DNA from: Sulfurovum sp. TSL6
GTDB lineage: Bacteria; Campylobacterota; Campylobacteria; Campylobacterales; Sulfurovaceae
DNA: 64,000 nt
Reading direction: 5' to 3'
NCBI RefSeq assembly: GCF_019972115.1
Contig: NZ_BPFJ01000002.1
Coordinates: forward strand, 248,001 to 312,000
In this document: piece by piece, positions 1 to 8,550 of the stretch
Layout of the letters: every line of letters begins with the position of its first letter
Position numbering within the stretch: position 1 is the stretch's first letter
The notes under the pieces: generated by a model
The model's input: only the letters and a program-made list of their open reading frames with translations
Told to the model about the DNA's origin: nothing
Databases searched by the model: none
Made by a program: the position numbers and the translations under genes

Positions 1-96
1 TTATATTAAAATATTTGTATTTTTATGAAATTTTAAAGTTCTCTTAACAACAGACATGCAAAAATGAATGGTAATCAAATTTAAAAGGAGACTAAA

Positions 97-2460
97 ATGA
101 TTTCAAAAATTGTAAAAAGCACTGTAGCCTTGTCACTACTTACTACTGCTGTTTTTTCTGCTGCTGACTATGACAAAACGCCACCGTTTTCGATGGATAA
201 ATTAGAAGCAGTAAAAATAAAAGGGAAAACTGTTTATCAACCAAAAGCAGACTATAGCATGTTCGTGAACTACGAACTTGGTATGCACTGTGTTGGTTTT
301 GATATGAGCTACTGTTGTGTAATTCCTCCATACAACTCAATCCAATCACAAGCGATCAAGGTGGGTAAAGGGGATAACCTTCCTAAACTCATGACACCAG
401 ATGATAATGTAAAAGTTTTTGCTTACACAAGAGACAATTCATTCTCAGAAGGGAATAAAATGAAGTACTGGACGGTACCTAAAGATGCCGATGGGGATGG
501 TCACCTGGACAGCCCGGGTGATAATGTTGCCAACTACGTTTGGACACACCTCTTTATCTATAAAGACCTTGAAGGTACGATGCCTGCAGGTGTAACAGAA
601 AAAGACAGACTTAGAGTGGGTCGTCAGATCCAGGTTAAAGTGGATCATGGTCCTTCAGGTGCACCTATGACCGGATACATGACATATGCTGGTAAAGATG
701 GTGGAAATGTTGTGATGACAGATACCCTAGTGCCTCCTGTGAAAGATGTAAAACTTGTCCTTACAGCTTCACACTTATGGGATGCACTGGGACTTCCGTT
801 AACTGCATTTAACGACAGTACAAGAAAAGGTTCACTTCGTACAGTCACAGAAAGAGATTTCCAACCATTCCAATACTCAACCGTTGAACTTCATACTGGT
901 GCAGGACAGCAAATAAAACAACCTGATGGAAGCGCGGTTTCTTACTTCGGTACAAACCCTGTAGATATTCCTAACTGTTATGCCTGTCACTCACGTACTG
1001 GTAAAGCAGCTCAAATGGCCAGAGATGAAGGTTTGACACAGGGGGATGAAGAGTATACGTATTGGAAATCATATCCAGATACATCTGAGTATATGGCGAG
1101 ACTTTCCGAAGGTTCTATCAATATTCTTGCACTTCATGATAAGCATCATGGAACCACATTCCTCTCTGACTATCGTAATGATGCACCTGCACAGCGTTTA
1201 GGTAAGGTCGGTTTTGTTAACTGTACTGACTGTCATGGTGACAACGTTTCGGGTAACCTTCAGGAGCCAAGAGTCACAGCTATGGGTTACAAAACGGTGA
1301 AAGCAAAACCTCTTTCAGAGGCGGTCCACGGATTCCACCTTGCGATGGTACCTATGCCTGATGCTGCCGGTAGATCACAGTCATGTCAATCATGTCACCC
1401 GACACACTTCCAAAACCCTAATATGAATGATGATACGAACCCGTTCCGTGTAACAGACAGATATGGTGAAGCAAGATTCTCTAAAGGTGATATCAGAAAT
1501 TCTGGTGGTGGATGTTATGTAAGACGTGATGCACACTCCAACCCTAATGCAAAACCTCCATTCTTCCTCAATGCCTATGGTAAGTGGCAGCTCGAAAATG
1601 TTGCAACTAAAGATGAGCATGGTAAAGATGCTGGTGAACTTAGAGGTCTGTACTGTACAAACTGTCACACAAAAGTGGCACAAGCACTTTATGCTGCGGA
1701 TGACTTGACACATGATTCCAAACAAGAGGGGAAAACACTTAGAAATAAATCTCTTAAAGAACTTGTAGCAGGTCTAACAGGTGGAGACATGAAGAAGTTT
1801 GCTTCTTGGGCAGACCCTAAATCAACAGGTGAGACGGATGAAGTACTCAGTTACTATGCAGATCATAAATCCGCAACATTGGTTAAAAATGTGGGCAAAG
1901 ATGGTAAACTGGATCTTAAGCCTTGGAACCATAAAACAGGTGGAGATGTACCGTACTTGGCAGCTTCTGCTGGTAATGACTGGTGGTTGTCAGCTTCTGA
2001 GCCTCACTGTGCGGATTGTCACTTAGCACCGTTTGTTGAGCAAGATACCGGAGGTAAATACTTCCCTATCGATCAGCCTAACAAATATTCACTCTATAGA
2101 TACTCTAAAGCACACGGTAACCTTGCTTGTCAAACATGTCATGAGTCAACACATGGTCTTTACTCTACAAGATATGATGGTGATGAAAGATCAGTAGATG
2201 TGACAACCCACCAACAAGCACTTCAGTACAGCCCTGATGGTAAATATGCCGGACCGGTTACCTGTTCTGCATGTCACGCTGTCAACAAAGATGGTGTAGC
2301 TATACAATTAGAAGGTACTGAATATGAAAATGACTATTGGGCTTCAGTCACATTGGCACACTTTATGAGAGAAGGAGACCAAAAACTTTCAGTCAAACAA
2401 TTGGTTAAAAAATATCCTTATAAAAAATCTGCACAAATTGTGAAAGATGGTTGGAAGTAA
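97..2460 (+). CDS. Secreted multiheme (heptaheme) cytochrome c
   Basis: The 787-residue protein starts with a Sec signal peptide (about residues 1-22, ending FSAAD). It has seven CxxCH heme c motifs at residues of about 294, 376, 430, 520, 638, 678 and 723, so it should bind seven hemes in the periplasm. The N-terminal third lacks heme motifs and instead holds a Cys cluster (MHC...CC near residues 64-76) and an acidic Asp/Gly loop (DADGDGHLD) that looks like a calcium site. A strong ribosome-binding site (AAGGAG) lies 5-6 bases before the ATG. A hairpin follows the gene and no co-transcribed partner is visible, so it may be a stand-alone electron carrier or reductase. Heme content is seen directly; substrate and partner are unknown. 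Confidence 0.9.
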   Translation: MISKIVKSTVALSLLTTAVFSAADYDKTPPFSMDKLEAVKIKGKTVYQPKADYSMFVNYELGMHCVGFDMSYCCVIPPYNSIQSQAIKVGKGDNLPKLMTPDDNVKVFAYTRDNSFSEGNKMKYWTVPKDADGDGHLDSPGDNVANYVWTHLFIYKDLEGTMPAGVTEKDRLRVGRQIQVKVDHGPSGAPMTGYMTYAGKDGGNVVMTDTLVPPVKDVKLVLTASHLWDALGLPLTAFNDSTRKGSLRTVTERDFQPFQYSTVELHTGAGQQIKQPDGSAVSYFGTNPVDIPNCYACHSRTGKAAQMARDEGLTQGDEEYTYWKSYPDTSEYMARLSEGSINILALHDKHHGTTFLSDYRNDAPAQRLGKVGFVNCTDCHGDNVSGNLQEPRVTAMGYKTVKAKPLSEAVHGFHLAMVPMPDAAGRSQSCQSCHPTHFQNPNMNDDTNPFRVTDRYGEARFSKGDIRNSGGGCYVRRDAHSNPNAKPPFFLNAYGKWQLENVATKDEHGKDAGELRGLYCTNCHTKVAQALYAADDLTHDSKQEGKTLRNKSLKELVAGLTGGDMKKFASWADPKSTGETDEVLSYYADHKSATLVKNVGKDGKLDLKPWNHKTGGDVPYLAASAGNDWWLSASEPHCADCHLAPFVEQDTGGKYFPIDQPNKYSLYRYSKAHGNLACQTCHESTHGLYSTRYDGDERSVDVTTHQQALQYSPDGKYAGPVTCSACHAVNKDGVAIQLEGTEYENDYWASVTLAHFMREGDQKLSVKQLVKKYPYKKSAQIVKDGWK

Positions 2461-2474
2461 TTCCAACTCTCTTT

Positions 2475-2510
2475 GAACTTACTTCCTAAAGAGTAAGTTC
2501 CTTTTCCCTT
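2475..2510 (+). terminator. Probable rho-independent terminator of the heptaheme cytochrome gene
   Basis: A perfect 9-bp inverted repeat (GAACTTACT / AGTAAGTTC) with an 8-base loop is followed by a T-rich run, 15 bases after the cytochrome stop codon. The remaining bases to 2781 are AT-rich, and I see no gene or other convincing structure in them. Confidence 0.7.
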
Positions 2511-2781
2511 CTTATTGAAGGGTTTTTACTAGACTTTTTGTTTCTACTGATGCATTCACTTTTCAAAAATTAAACACATAACCCGAACTACTTCTTTAAT
2601 GCACTACAGATAAAAATAGTGACTGGCTTGAAAATCATATGAGAGAAGCATAGACAACTGTAGCAATGATTTTTTACGAAGAGATACTACACTTTACCTA
2701 TACAGTAGAAAACTGATCATGGCGAGCCTATGCTATAAGACTCTTTATTGCTAGACCTTACGATTAAGAGAGTAAATCTCT

Positions 2782-3423
2782 TTATGACTCTTTTTTAAGT
2801 CCTAGTATAATATTACGGGTATAAATGATAAATCCAAAAAGTTGTCCCAAAAGCAAAACAGGATCCTTTCTGAAAATGGCATAACTCAATATCATGAGTG
2901 AACCTGTCAGACTTAACATCCAAAAACCAAAGGGTAAATGGGATTGTTTCATCCTTTCAGAGTAGATCCATTGATAGACAAATCTAAAGGTAAAAAGAAT
3001 TTGCCCGATGCTCCCCCAAAGTAAAAGAAATAAAGGAATATCCTCATTTTTAAAGAGACGGTGCATATCGATCTGGTTATTGTTGTAGGCATAAAGAACG
3101 ATCAGTGCAGGGAAAATCCATAAAAAGATTTGTAAAAAATAGGGGATCTTTCTCCAAGAGCCTTGAAGCTGCATATTTCTTATATAGATAAAATAAGTGA
3201 TGGATTGCCCCAACATGATAGCAAAGTCATCACGTAACCACCCATATACAAAGAGTAAAAAAGAGGCCATAAGGCTCAATTCCCAAAAGAGTTCCGGGGT
3301 GAGTACTTTTTTCACTTTTTCTGACTGTATCCATTGTACAAGAAGACGTGCCGAAAAAAGAATTTGTGCACTGAATCCTATAACATAGACAAACAGTCCA
3401 TACGAGAGCCATCCACTACTCAT
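2782..3423 (-). CDS. Membrane protein with two tandem LAB_N (lipid-A-disaccharide synthase N-terminal-like) domains
   Basis: This 213-residue, highly hydrophobic protein has two copies of the same module. QILFSARLLVQW at about residue 20 and QILFTFRFVYQW at about residue 140 are each followed by a second helix and a GQ-x-I/F-x-YxRN motif. This is the LAB_N family, small membrane proteins usually found beside dolichol-phosphate-mannose-type glycosyltransferases. Its ATG overlaps the stop of the upstream GT2 gene (ATGA), so the two are translationally coupled. I infer a role in moving or modifying lipid-linked sugars together with the GT2 and the divergent PMT-type transferase. The usual family member has one module; here it is duplicated. 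Confidence 0.8.
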   Translation of the reverse strand: MSSGWLSYGLFVYVIGFSAQILFSARLLVQWIQSEKVKKVLTPELFWELSLMASFLLFVYGWLRDDFAIMLGQSITYFIYIRNMQLQGSWRKIPYFLQIFLWIFPALIVLYAYNNNQIDMHRLFKNEDIPLFLLLWGSIGQILFTFRFVYQWIYSERMKQSHLPFGFWMLSLTGSLMILSYAIFRKDPVLLLGQLFGFIIYTRNIILGLKKES

Positions 3424-4145
3424 GCACCAGGGTTACTCTCTTCAACTTTATAGGTAATATATCTACTTTTCATCCAGCGGTAGGCAAAAGCATCTTGAAG
3501 CGGTTTGATGGAACGATTAAAGATATTAAACTTTGATACCCCTGCAGTGCGTTCAAAATGTTGAACGCTTTTTTGCTGTATCTGGCCACCTTGAAGTTTG
3601 ATCAGTGCAGGAATAAAACGGTGCATTCCGTCAAAAAAAGGTATTTTTTTTGCCACATCTGCTTTAATGATCTTTAGAGGACATCCCGTATCGATCACGC
3701 CATCATCTATCAAAGCACGTCTAATAGAGTTGGCAAAAGAGGATTGTACTTTTTTACTTAAAGTGTCTTTTCGTTTCCCTCTAAATCCAATGACTGCTTC
3801 ATACTGGTCTATCTCTTCAAGTAGTAGATCAAAGTCATATGGTGTGGTTTGCAGATCTGCATCGATATACCCAACAAGCTCTGTATCGCAAACATCAATG
3901 CCTGCTTTGATAGCCGTACTCAATCCATAGTTTTTATCAAATTTTATATAGCTGAAATTATCTTTTTTACAAATTTCTATCATTTTCTCAAAACTACCAT
4001 CAGTAGAGCCGTCATCCACAAATATCACTTTACTCTTAGTCTGACTTTGAGCAAAATAATCTGTAAAAGTTGCCTCTATCCTATCAAGGTTATCAACCTC
4101 ATTGTAGACAGGTACAATGATACTCATTTTATAATTATCTTTCAT
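3420..4145 (-). CDS. Family 2 glycosyltransferase, dolichyl/undecaprenyl-phosphate sugar synthase type
   Basis: The 241-residue cytoplasmic GT-A enzyme starts with SIIVPVYNE, followed by DDGSTDGS (about residues 44-51) and the metal-binding DADLQ motif (about residues 94-98). It has no C-terminal membrane helices, which makes it closer to Dpm1-like soluble synthases than to ArnC/GtrB. It probably charges a polyprenyl phosphate with a sugar for a membrane transferase such as the divergent ArnT-like gene at 4461. The stop overlaps the start of the LAB_N gene. An alternative ATG at 4127 begins just before SIIVPV and would be equally acceptable. Confidence 0.85.
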   Translation of the reverse strand: MKDNYKMSIIVPVYNEVDNLDRIEATFTDYFAQSQTKSKVIFVDDGSTDGSFEKMIEICKKDNFSYIKFDKNYGLSTAIKAGIDVCDTELVGYIDADLQTTPYDFDLLLEEIDQYEAVIGFRGKRKDTLSKKVQSSFANSIRRALIDDGVIDTGCPLKIIKADVAKKIPFFDGMHRFIPALIKLQGGQIQQKSVQHFERTAGVSKFNIFNRSIKPLQDAFAYRWMKSRYITYKVEESNPGA

Positions 4146-4187
4146 CTGATCATATTTCCATAATTTGTTTTAATGTAGATTCCCAAC

Positions 4188-4261
4188 ATTATAACGTACT
4201 ATAACATAAGTCCGCTCAATGGTTTTCCTGGCATTCTTTTTTGCATATTATAATGTACTAT
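4188..4261 (-). promoter_or_regulatory. Two near-identical TATAAT-containing repeats upstream of the GT2 gene
   Basis: Two 15-base direct repeats (4188-4202 and 4247-4261) differ at one base. Read on the minus strand each is ATAGTAC[A/G]TTATAAT, giving two perfect TATAAT hexamers 59 bases apart and 45-110 bases before the GT2 start. I read them as candidate tandem promoters for the GT2-LAB_N pair. No clear -35 boxes are visible. Confidence 0.4.
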
Positions 4262-4458
4262 TTTGATTGATCTTTCGCTTTCAATAGAAAATAAATAAAA
4301 AAAATTACATCGAAAATGATGTTAAAGAGAATAAGGATATACTTACCGTTAAATATCTCCATCATGGGTTTTACACTCAAGAAAGACTTAATTCTATCTG
4401 CAAAAGTTAAGACGATATTTATTTGATTTATATGTATACTCAAGGAAACAAGTACCAA
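4258..4458 (-). CDS. Possible small membrane protein, doubtful
   Basis: A 66-codon frame on the minus strand encodes a C-terminal hydrophobic helix (YILILFNIIFDVIFFIYFLL) ending in a lysine-rich tail, which is compatible with a small inner-membrane protein. It fills the otherwise empty 300-base gap between two divergent genes. However, its start lies only 2 bases from the start of the plus-strand PMT gene, it has no convincing ribosome-binding site, and its 3' end runs into a candidate promoter repeat. I do not recognise a family. It may be chance. Confidence 0.25.
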   Translation of the reverse strand: MVLVSLSIHINQINIVLTFADRIKSFLSVKPMMEIFNGKYILILFNIIFDVIFFIYFLLKAKDQSK

Positions 4459-4460
4459 TC

Positions 4461-6041
4461 ATGATGAAACATCTCTCTATCCCCTTTTTAATACTTATTC
4501 TGATCGCAGCTATTGGCATTTATTTTCGTCCTATTTGGATCATTGATGAAACACGTTATCTAAGTGTTGCATGGGAAATGTGGGATAAAGGCTCCTTTTT
4601 GGTTCCACTGCTCAATGGTGAGCCTTACCACCACAAACCTCCATTTATATTTTGGTTAGTGCATTTAAACTGGTCACTTTTGGGTGTGAATGAAACCAAT
4701 ATACGTTTTATTCCTATGCTCTTTGGTTTCGGGACACTCGTACTGGCTTATAAACTCTATCTTACCTTGTGGAAAGAAGATATTCAAGGTGCCAAAAATA
4801 CTCTCCTGATCCTGGCAGGTACCTTGATATTTACTTTTTATAATTCACTTTTTATGTTTGATATCATACTGACTTTTTGGGTGTTTTTGGGTGTTTTTGG
4901 TATCGTACAGGCTGTACAAAAACAGACGTTTATTCCATTTGTCCTCATCGCACTTTCATTTGGCTTTGGTGTACTCACCAAAGGGCCGGTCATTTTAGTG
5001 CACCTTCTTCCACTCTTACTACTCGCCTCTTATTGGAGTTCTGAAAAAGTAGATAAACGTATTTATTTTAAATTTTTATTGGCATTTTTAGGGGGTGTTG
5101 CCATTGCACTTTTTTGGGCGATTCCCGCAGGTATTGCCGGTGGTGAAGCGTATCAACATGCTATCTTTTGGGGGCAGACAGCGGATAGAATGGTAAACTC
5201 TTTTGCGCATCAAAGAGCCATTTGGTGGTATCTTGCTCTTTTGCCATTATTACTTTTTCCATGGTCATTCCATAAAGCATTTTATACGTCACTTAAAAAG
5301 AAAGCTTTTGATGATGGGTTGAAAATGCTGTTAGTTTGGATGCTCTCTGCACTGCTTATTTTTTCATTTATCAGTGGTAAGCAAGTACATTATATCTTGC
5401 CTGAAATTGCTGCGTTTTCCCTCTTTTGTGCAAGAGTTCTAACCACTACTGCTCCTAGCATAAAAAACTATACAAAGTCCATAGGATATACCTATCTTTT
5501 CTTTGCAATAGTATTTGCTATTGTCCCTTTTGTTGTACCTAAATCAGTCAAGTTTCCTCTTGACAGCACTGCTTTTTTACTCTCTGCATTTTTACTTTTT
5601 GCTCTTGGTATCTATCTTTTAAAAAAGACATTTATGACACAAAACCATGCCATAAAGGCCATGGCATTAAGTATTATAGTAGCTGTTTTTGCAGTACATT
5701 TTTCAATTCACAATTTTTTAACAGCACAAGACATTTCTAGATTTTCACAGGAAATATCATCTTTGCAACAAAAAGGTATAGTAGTAGCACATGATAAAAA
5801 ATACCATGGTCAATTTCATTTCTTAGGAAGACTCCATGATCCTATCATAGTCTTAACAGGTAAAGAAAAAATCAATAAGTTTATACGAAACCATCCTGAT
5901 GGAATGATCATTACGTATCGCAGGAAAAAGAATATGCATAAGATCAATCAAAAACTTATTACTGACAAGACAAGCTTCAAAGGGAAATACGCCATCCTCA
6001 TCAAAGCTGAGCTTTACAACAAACTAAATCGTGCACCTTGA
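4461..6041 (+). CDS. ArnT/PMT-family membrane glycosyltransferase (GT83-like)
   Basis: The 526-residue polytopic protein has the hallmark DETRY motif just after the first membrane helix (about residues 28-32), followed by an H/K-rich loop with HHKPPF. Members transfer a sugar from a polyprenyl phosphate to lipid A or another periplasmic acceptor (for example L-Ara4N to lipid A by ArnT). About 10-12 hydrophobic segments are visible, and the last 110 residues are soluble and basic. It is divergent from the GT2-LAB_N pair, which may supply the lipid-linked donor. The sugar and the acceptor cannot be told from sequence. Two consecutive ATGs are possible starts. Confidence 0.8.
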   Translation: MMKHLSIPFLILILIAAIGIYFRPIWIIDETRYLSVAWEMWDKGSFLVPLLNGEPYHHKPPFIFWLVHLNWSLLGVNETNIRFIPMLFGFGTLVLAYKLYLTLWKEDIQGAKNTLLILAGTLIFTFYNSLFMFDIILTFWVFLGVFGIVQAVQKQTFIPFVLIALSFGFGVLTKGPVILVHLLPLLLLASYWSSEKVDKRIYFKFLLAFLGGVAIALFWAIPAGIAGGEAYQHAIFWGQTADRMVNSFAHQRAIWWYLALLPLLLFPWSFHKAFYTSLKKKAFDDGLKMLLVWMLSALLIFSFISGKQVHYILPEIAAFSLFCARVLTTTAPSIKNYTKSIGYTYLFFAIVFAIVPFVVPKSVKFPLDSTAFLLSAFLLFALGIYLLKKTFMTQNHAIKAMALSIIVAVFAVHFSIHNFLTAQDISRFSQEISSLQQKGIVVAHDKKYHGQFHFLGRLHDPIIVLTGKEKINKFIRNHPDGMIITYRRKKNMHKINQKLITDKTSFKGKYAILIKAELYNKLNRAP

Positions 6042-6049
6042 CATGTAAC

Positions 6050-7180
6050 TTATTTCTTCTGCAGAAATACGCCACTCTCTACATGCTCCGTATGTGGGAA
6101 CTGATCAAACATTGCTGCTTCAACAACATCATGTGTCTGGACCAGTGTTTCAAGATCTCTTGCAAGTGTTTCAGGGTTACATGAAATATAGATAATATTT
6201 TCTATTTTTGAAATAAGTTCTATAGTTCCCTCATCCAATCCGGCTCTTGGCGGATCTACCAATACCGTACTGAAATTGTAGCTTTCCAGATCTATCTCTT
6301 TGAGCCTGGAAAACTCTCTTGCACCATTCAAAGCCTCTGTCATCTCTTCAGATGCCAGTCTTGCAAAAGTAATATTTTCAATACTATTCAGCGCACAATT
6401 CTCAAGTGCTGCATGAATAGAGCGTTTACTGATCTCTGTAGCCAACACTTTATCAAAGTAATGAGAGAGAGGCAAGGTAAAATTCCCCAGACCACAGTAA
6501 CTCTCTAAAAAATCACCGCCCCCTACAGTTTTGGCTTGCTTGATCGCCCATTCTATCATCTTAACATTGACTGTAGGATTTGGCTGTGTAAACCCGCTTT
6601 CATATTGAACATAGGAAAATGTTTTTCCATCAATCTCCAACTTCTCTGTGACAAATTCATCCGAAAGAATCACTTTTTGTTTACGGCTTCGTCCCATAAT
6701 CTTACAGTTCAGTTCTGCTTCAAGCTCTTTTGCCTCAGCACTCCAAATATCATCGAGTTTTCTATGGTACAACATAGTGACAAGACACTCATCGGTAGTT
6801 GTTGCCAAAAACTCCACGGCAAAAAGACGTTGTTTTAACACTGCTGTAGATGCATTGATCTTTTCAAGTAACTTCCACATACGCTTTTCTATAGGTTTTA
6901 TAACTTTAGGACACTCTTCTATATTAATGGCACCTTTATTCTTTACACCATCTCTTTGCATCTTTCCCATCGCATAATCACATCTGTCACCCTCATGCCA
7001 AATGCGAAACTCTGCTCTGGCTCTATAATGATCGTTAGGAGAATCAAAAACTTCCAAGTCTCCCTGATAAAAAGGAGCCAAAAGTCCGGAAACCCTCTCC
7101 TCTTTTTGTTTTAATTGTTCCTCATACCCTATCTCATAGAGGCCACAGGAGCCACAACTTCCAAAATGTTTACAGTTCAA
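6050..7180 (-). CDS. trmA: tRNA/rRNA (uracil-C5)-methyltransferase, TrmA/RlmD family with Fe-S cysteines
   Basis: The 376-residue SAM-dependent m5U methyltransferase carries the SAM loop SYCGLGNFTLPLS, VDPPRAGLDE, and the catalytic-Cys motif ISCNPETLARDL. The start appears to be TTG with AAAGG 8 bases upstream. The N-terminus has C3-x5-C9-x2-C12 and a fourth Cys at about residue 90 (NIEECP), matching the 4Fe-4S ligand pattern of RlmD. No TRAM domain is present, which fits TrmA-type length. The substrate (tRNA U54 or 23S rRNA) is therefore not certain; the symbol follows usual practice for this lineage. It is convergent with the PMT gene, 8 bases apart. Confidence 0.85.
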   Translation of the reverse strand: MNCKHFGSCGSCGLYEIGYEEQLKQKEERVSGLLAPFYQGDLEVFDSPNDHYRARAEFRIWHEGDRCDYAMGKMQRDGVKNKGAINIEECPKVIKPIEKRMWKLLEKINASTAVLKQRLFAVEFLATTTDECLVTMLYHRKLDDIWSAEAKELEAELNCKIMGRSRKQKVILSDEFVTEKLEIDGKTFSYVQYESGFTQPNPTVNVKMIEWAIKQAKTVGGGDFLESYCGLGNFTLPLSHYFDKVLATEISKRSIHAALENCALNSIENITFARLASEEMTEALNGAREFSRLKEIDLESYNFSTVLVDPPRAGLDEGTIELISKIENIIYISCNPETLARDLETLVQTHDVVEAAMFDQFPHTEHVESGVFLQKK

Positions 7181-7256
7181 ATTTCATACCTTTAATTTGC
7201 ATTGGATATAATCACAATAATAAAATATATCTGTAATTTTACCCAAAAGGTCCAAA

Positions 7257-8549
7257 ATGTCTATAAGTGTTGTTATACTCGCAGCAGGTCAAGGTACAAG
7301 AATGAAGTCCACTACCCCAAAGGTACTTCATGAAATCTCCGGAAAGTCTATGCTCTTTCATGCTATAGATGCAGCGCAGCAGATCTCTGATGATATCACC
7401 GTGGTACTCTACCATCAGGCAGCACGTATTCAAGAAGCTATAGAGGCTCACTATAGCGGCATACATTTCCACATACAAGACGCCGTACAGTTTCCAGGTA
7501 CAGGTGGGGCTATGAAAGGTGTCAAGGTTACACACTCTAAAGCATTGATACTCAATGGTGATATGCCGCTTGTCACGATGTCTGCACTTAAATCACTGAT
7601 GCAGGGAGATGCGGATATCAACATGTCTGTCATCAAACTGGACAATCCTACTGGTTATGGACGTGTGGTTATCAGCCAAGGAAATGTCGTAGAGATCGTG
7701 GAAGAAAAGGACTGCATTCCTGCACAAAAAGAGATACAGACTGTCAATGCAGGTGTCTACTGCGTCAAAAAAGAATTACTGGAAAGTTACATCCCTCTTC
7801 TCAGTAACGAAAATGCACAAAAAGAATACTACCTCACAGATATTATCAAGATGGCAGTAGACGAAGGGAAAATCGTACATCCGGTCATTGTGGAAGAAGA
7901 AGAATTTAAAGGGGTGAACTCCAAGCTTGACCTTGCACATGCAGAAGAGATACTTCAAAGACGTATCAAAAGTGAGTGGATGAAAGCCGGTATCTCTATG
8001 CGTTTACCAGAGACCATTTACATTGATTCACGAGCCACTTTTGAAGGTGAATGTATATTGGAGAATGGTGTGAGCATCCAGGGTAGTTCTCATATCATTG
8101 CTTCACACATTAAAACACACTCTGTCATAGAAGATGCGTATATAGAGAATTCTGATGTAGGTCCTATGGGAAGAGTAAGACCACATTCGAAACTCATCGA
8201 CACACATATCGGCAACTTTGTTGAAGTGAAGAAATCCACACTGACAGGGGTCAAAGCCGGGCACCTCTCTTATATGGGAGATGCAACCATAGATGAAGGT
8301 ACGAACATTGGGGCAGGTGTCATTACCTGTAATTACGATGGAAAAAACAAATACCAGACCAAGATCGGTAAAAATGTCTTTGTAGGTTCTGATACACAAC
8401 TGGTTGCACCTGTAACCATAGAAGATGATGTGATGATAGCAGCTGGAAGTACCATCAACAAAAACGTGGCACAAGGTGAGCTTGCTATATCAAGAGCACC
8501 TTTGAGAACAGTTAAAAATTTCTTTTATAAATTTTTTGGGGACAAATAA
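7257..8549 (+). CDS. glmU: Bifunctional GlcNAc-1-P uridyltransferase / glucosamine-1-P acetyltransferase GlmU
   Basis: GlmU makes UDP-GlcNAc for peptidoglycan and lipid A. The N-terminal pyrophosphorylase domain starts with [11 protein letters not shown] and contains LNGDMPL. From about residue 250 the protein forms a left-handed beta-helix of hexapeptide repeats with the acetyltransferase signature ([14 protein letters not shown]). Its 430 residues match the compact GlmU of this phylum. AAAAGG lies 6 bases before the ATG. It begins a tightly packed run with coaBC, uppS, the prepilin peptidase and lptF. Confidence 0.95.
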   Translation: MSISVVILAAGQGTRMKSTTPKVLHEISGKSMLFHAIDAAQQISDDITVVLYHQAARIQEAIEAHYSGIHFHIQDAVQFPGTGGAMKGVKVTHSKALILNGDMPLVTMSALKSLMQGDADINMSVIKLDNPTGYGRVVISQGNVVEIVEEKDCIPAQKEIQTVNAGVYCVKKELLESYIPLLSNENAQKEYYLTDIIKMAVDEGKIVHPVIVEEEEFKGVNSKLDLAHAEEILQRRIKSEWMKAGISMRLPETIYIDSRATFEGECILENGVSIQGSSHIIASHIKTHSVIEDAYIENSDVGPMGRVRPHSKLIDTHIGNFVEVKKSTLTGVKAGHLSYMGDATIDEGTNIGAGVITCNYDGKNKYQTKIGKNVFVGSDTQLVAPVTIEDDVMIAAGSTINKNVAQGELAISRAPLRTVKNFFYKFFGDK

Positions 8550-8550
8550 T

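Noticed and set aside
1390-1725. 111-codon minus-strand frame within the heptaheme cytochrome
   Set aside because: It is fully antisense to heme-binding coding sequence and has no ribosome site or recognisable domain.
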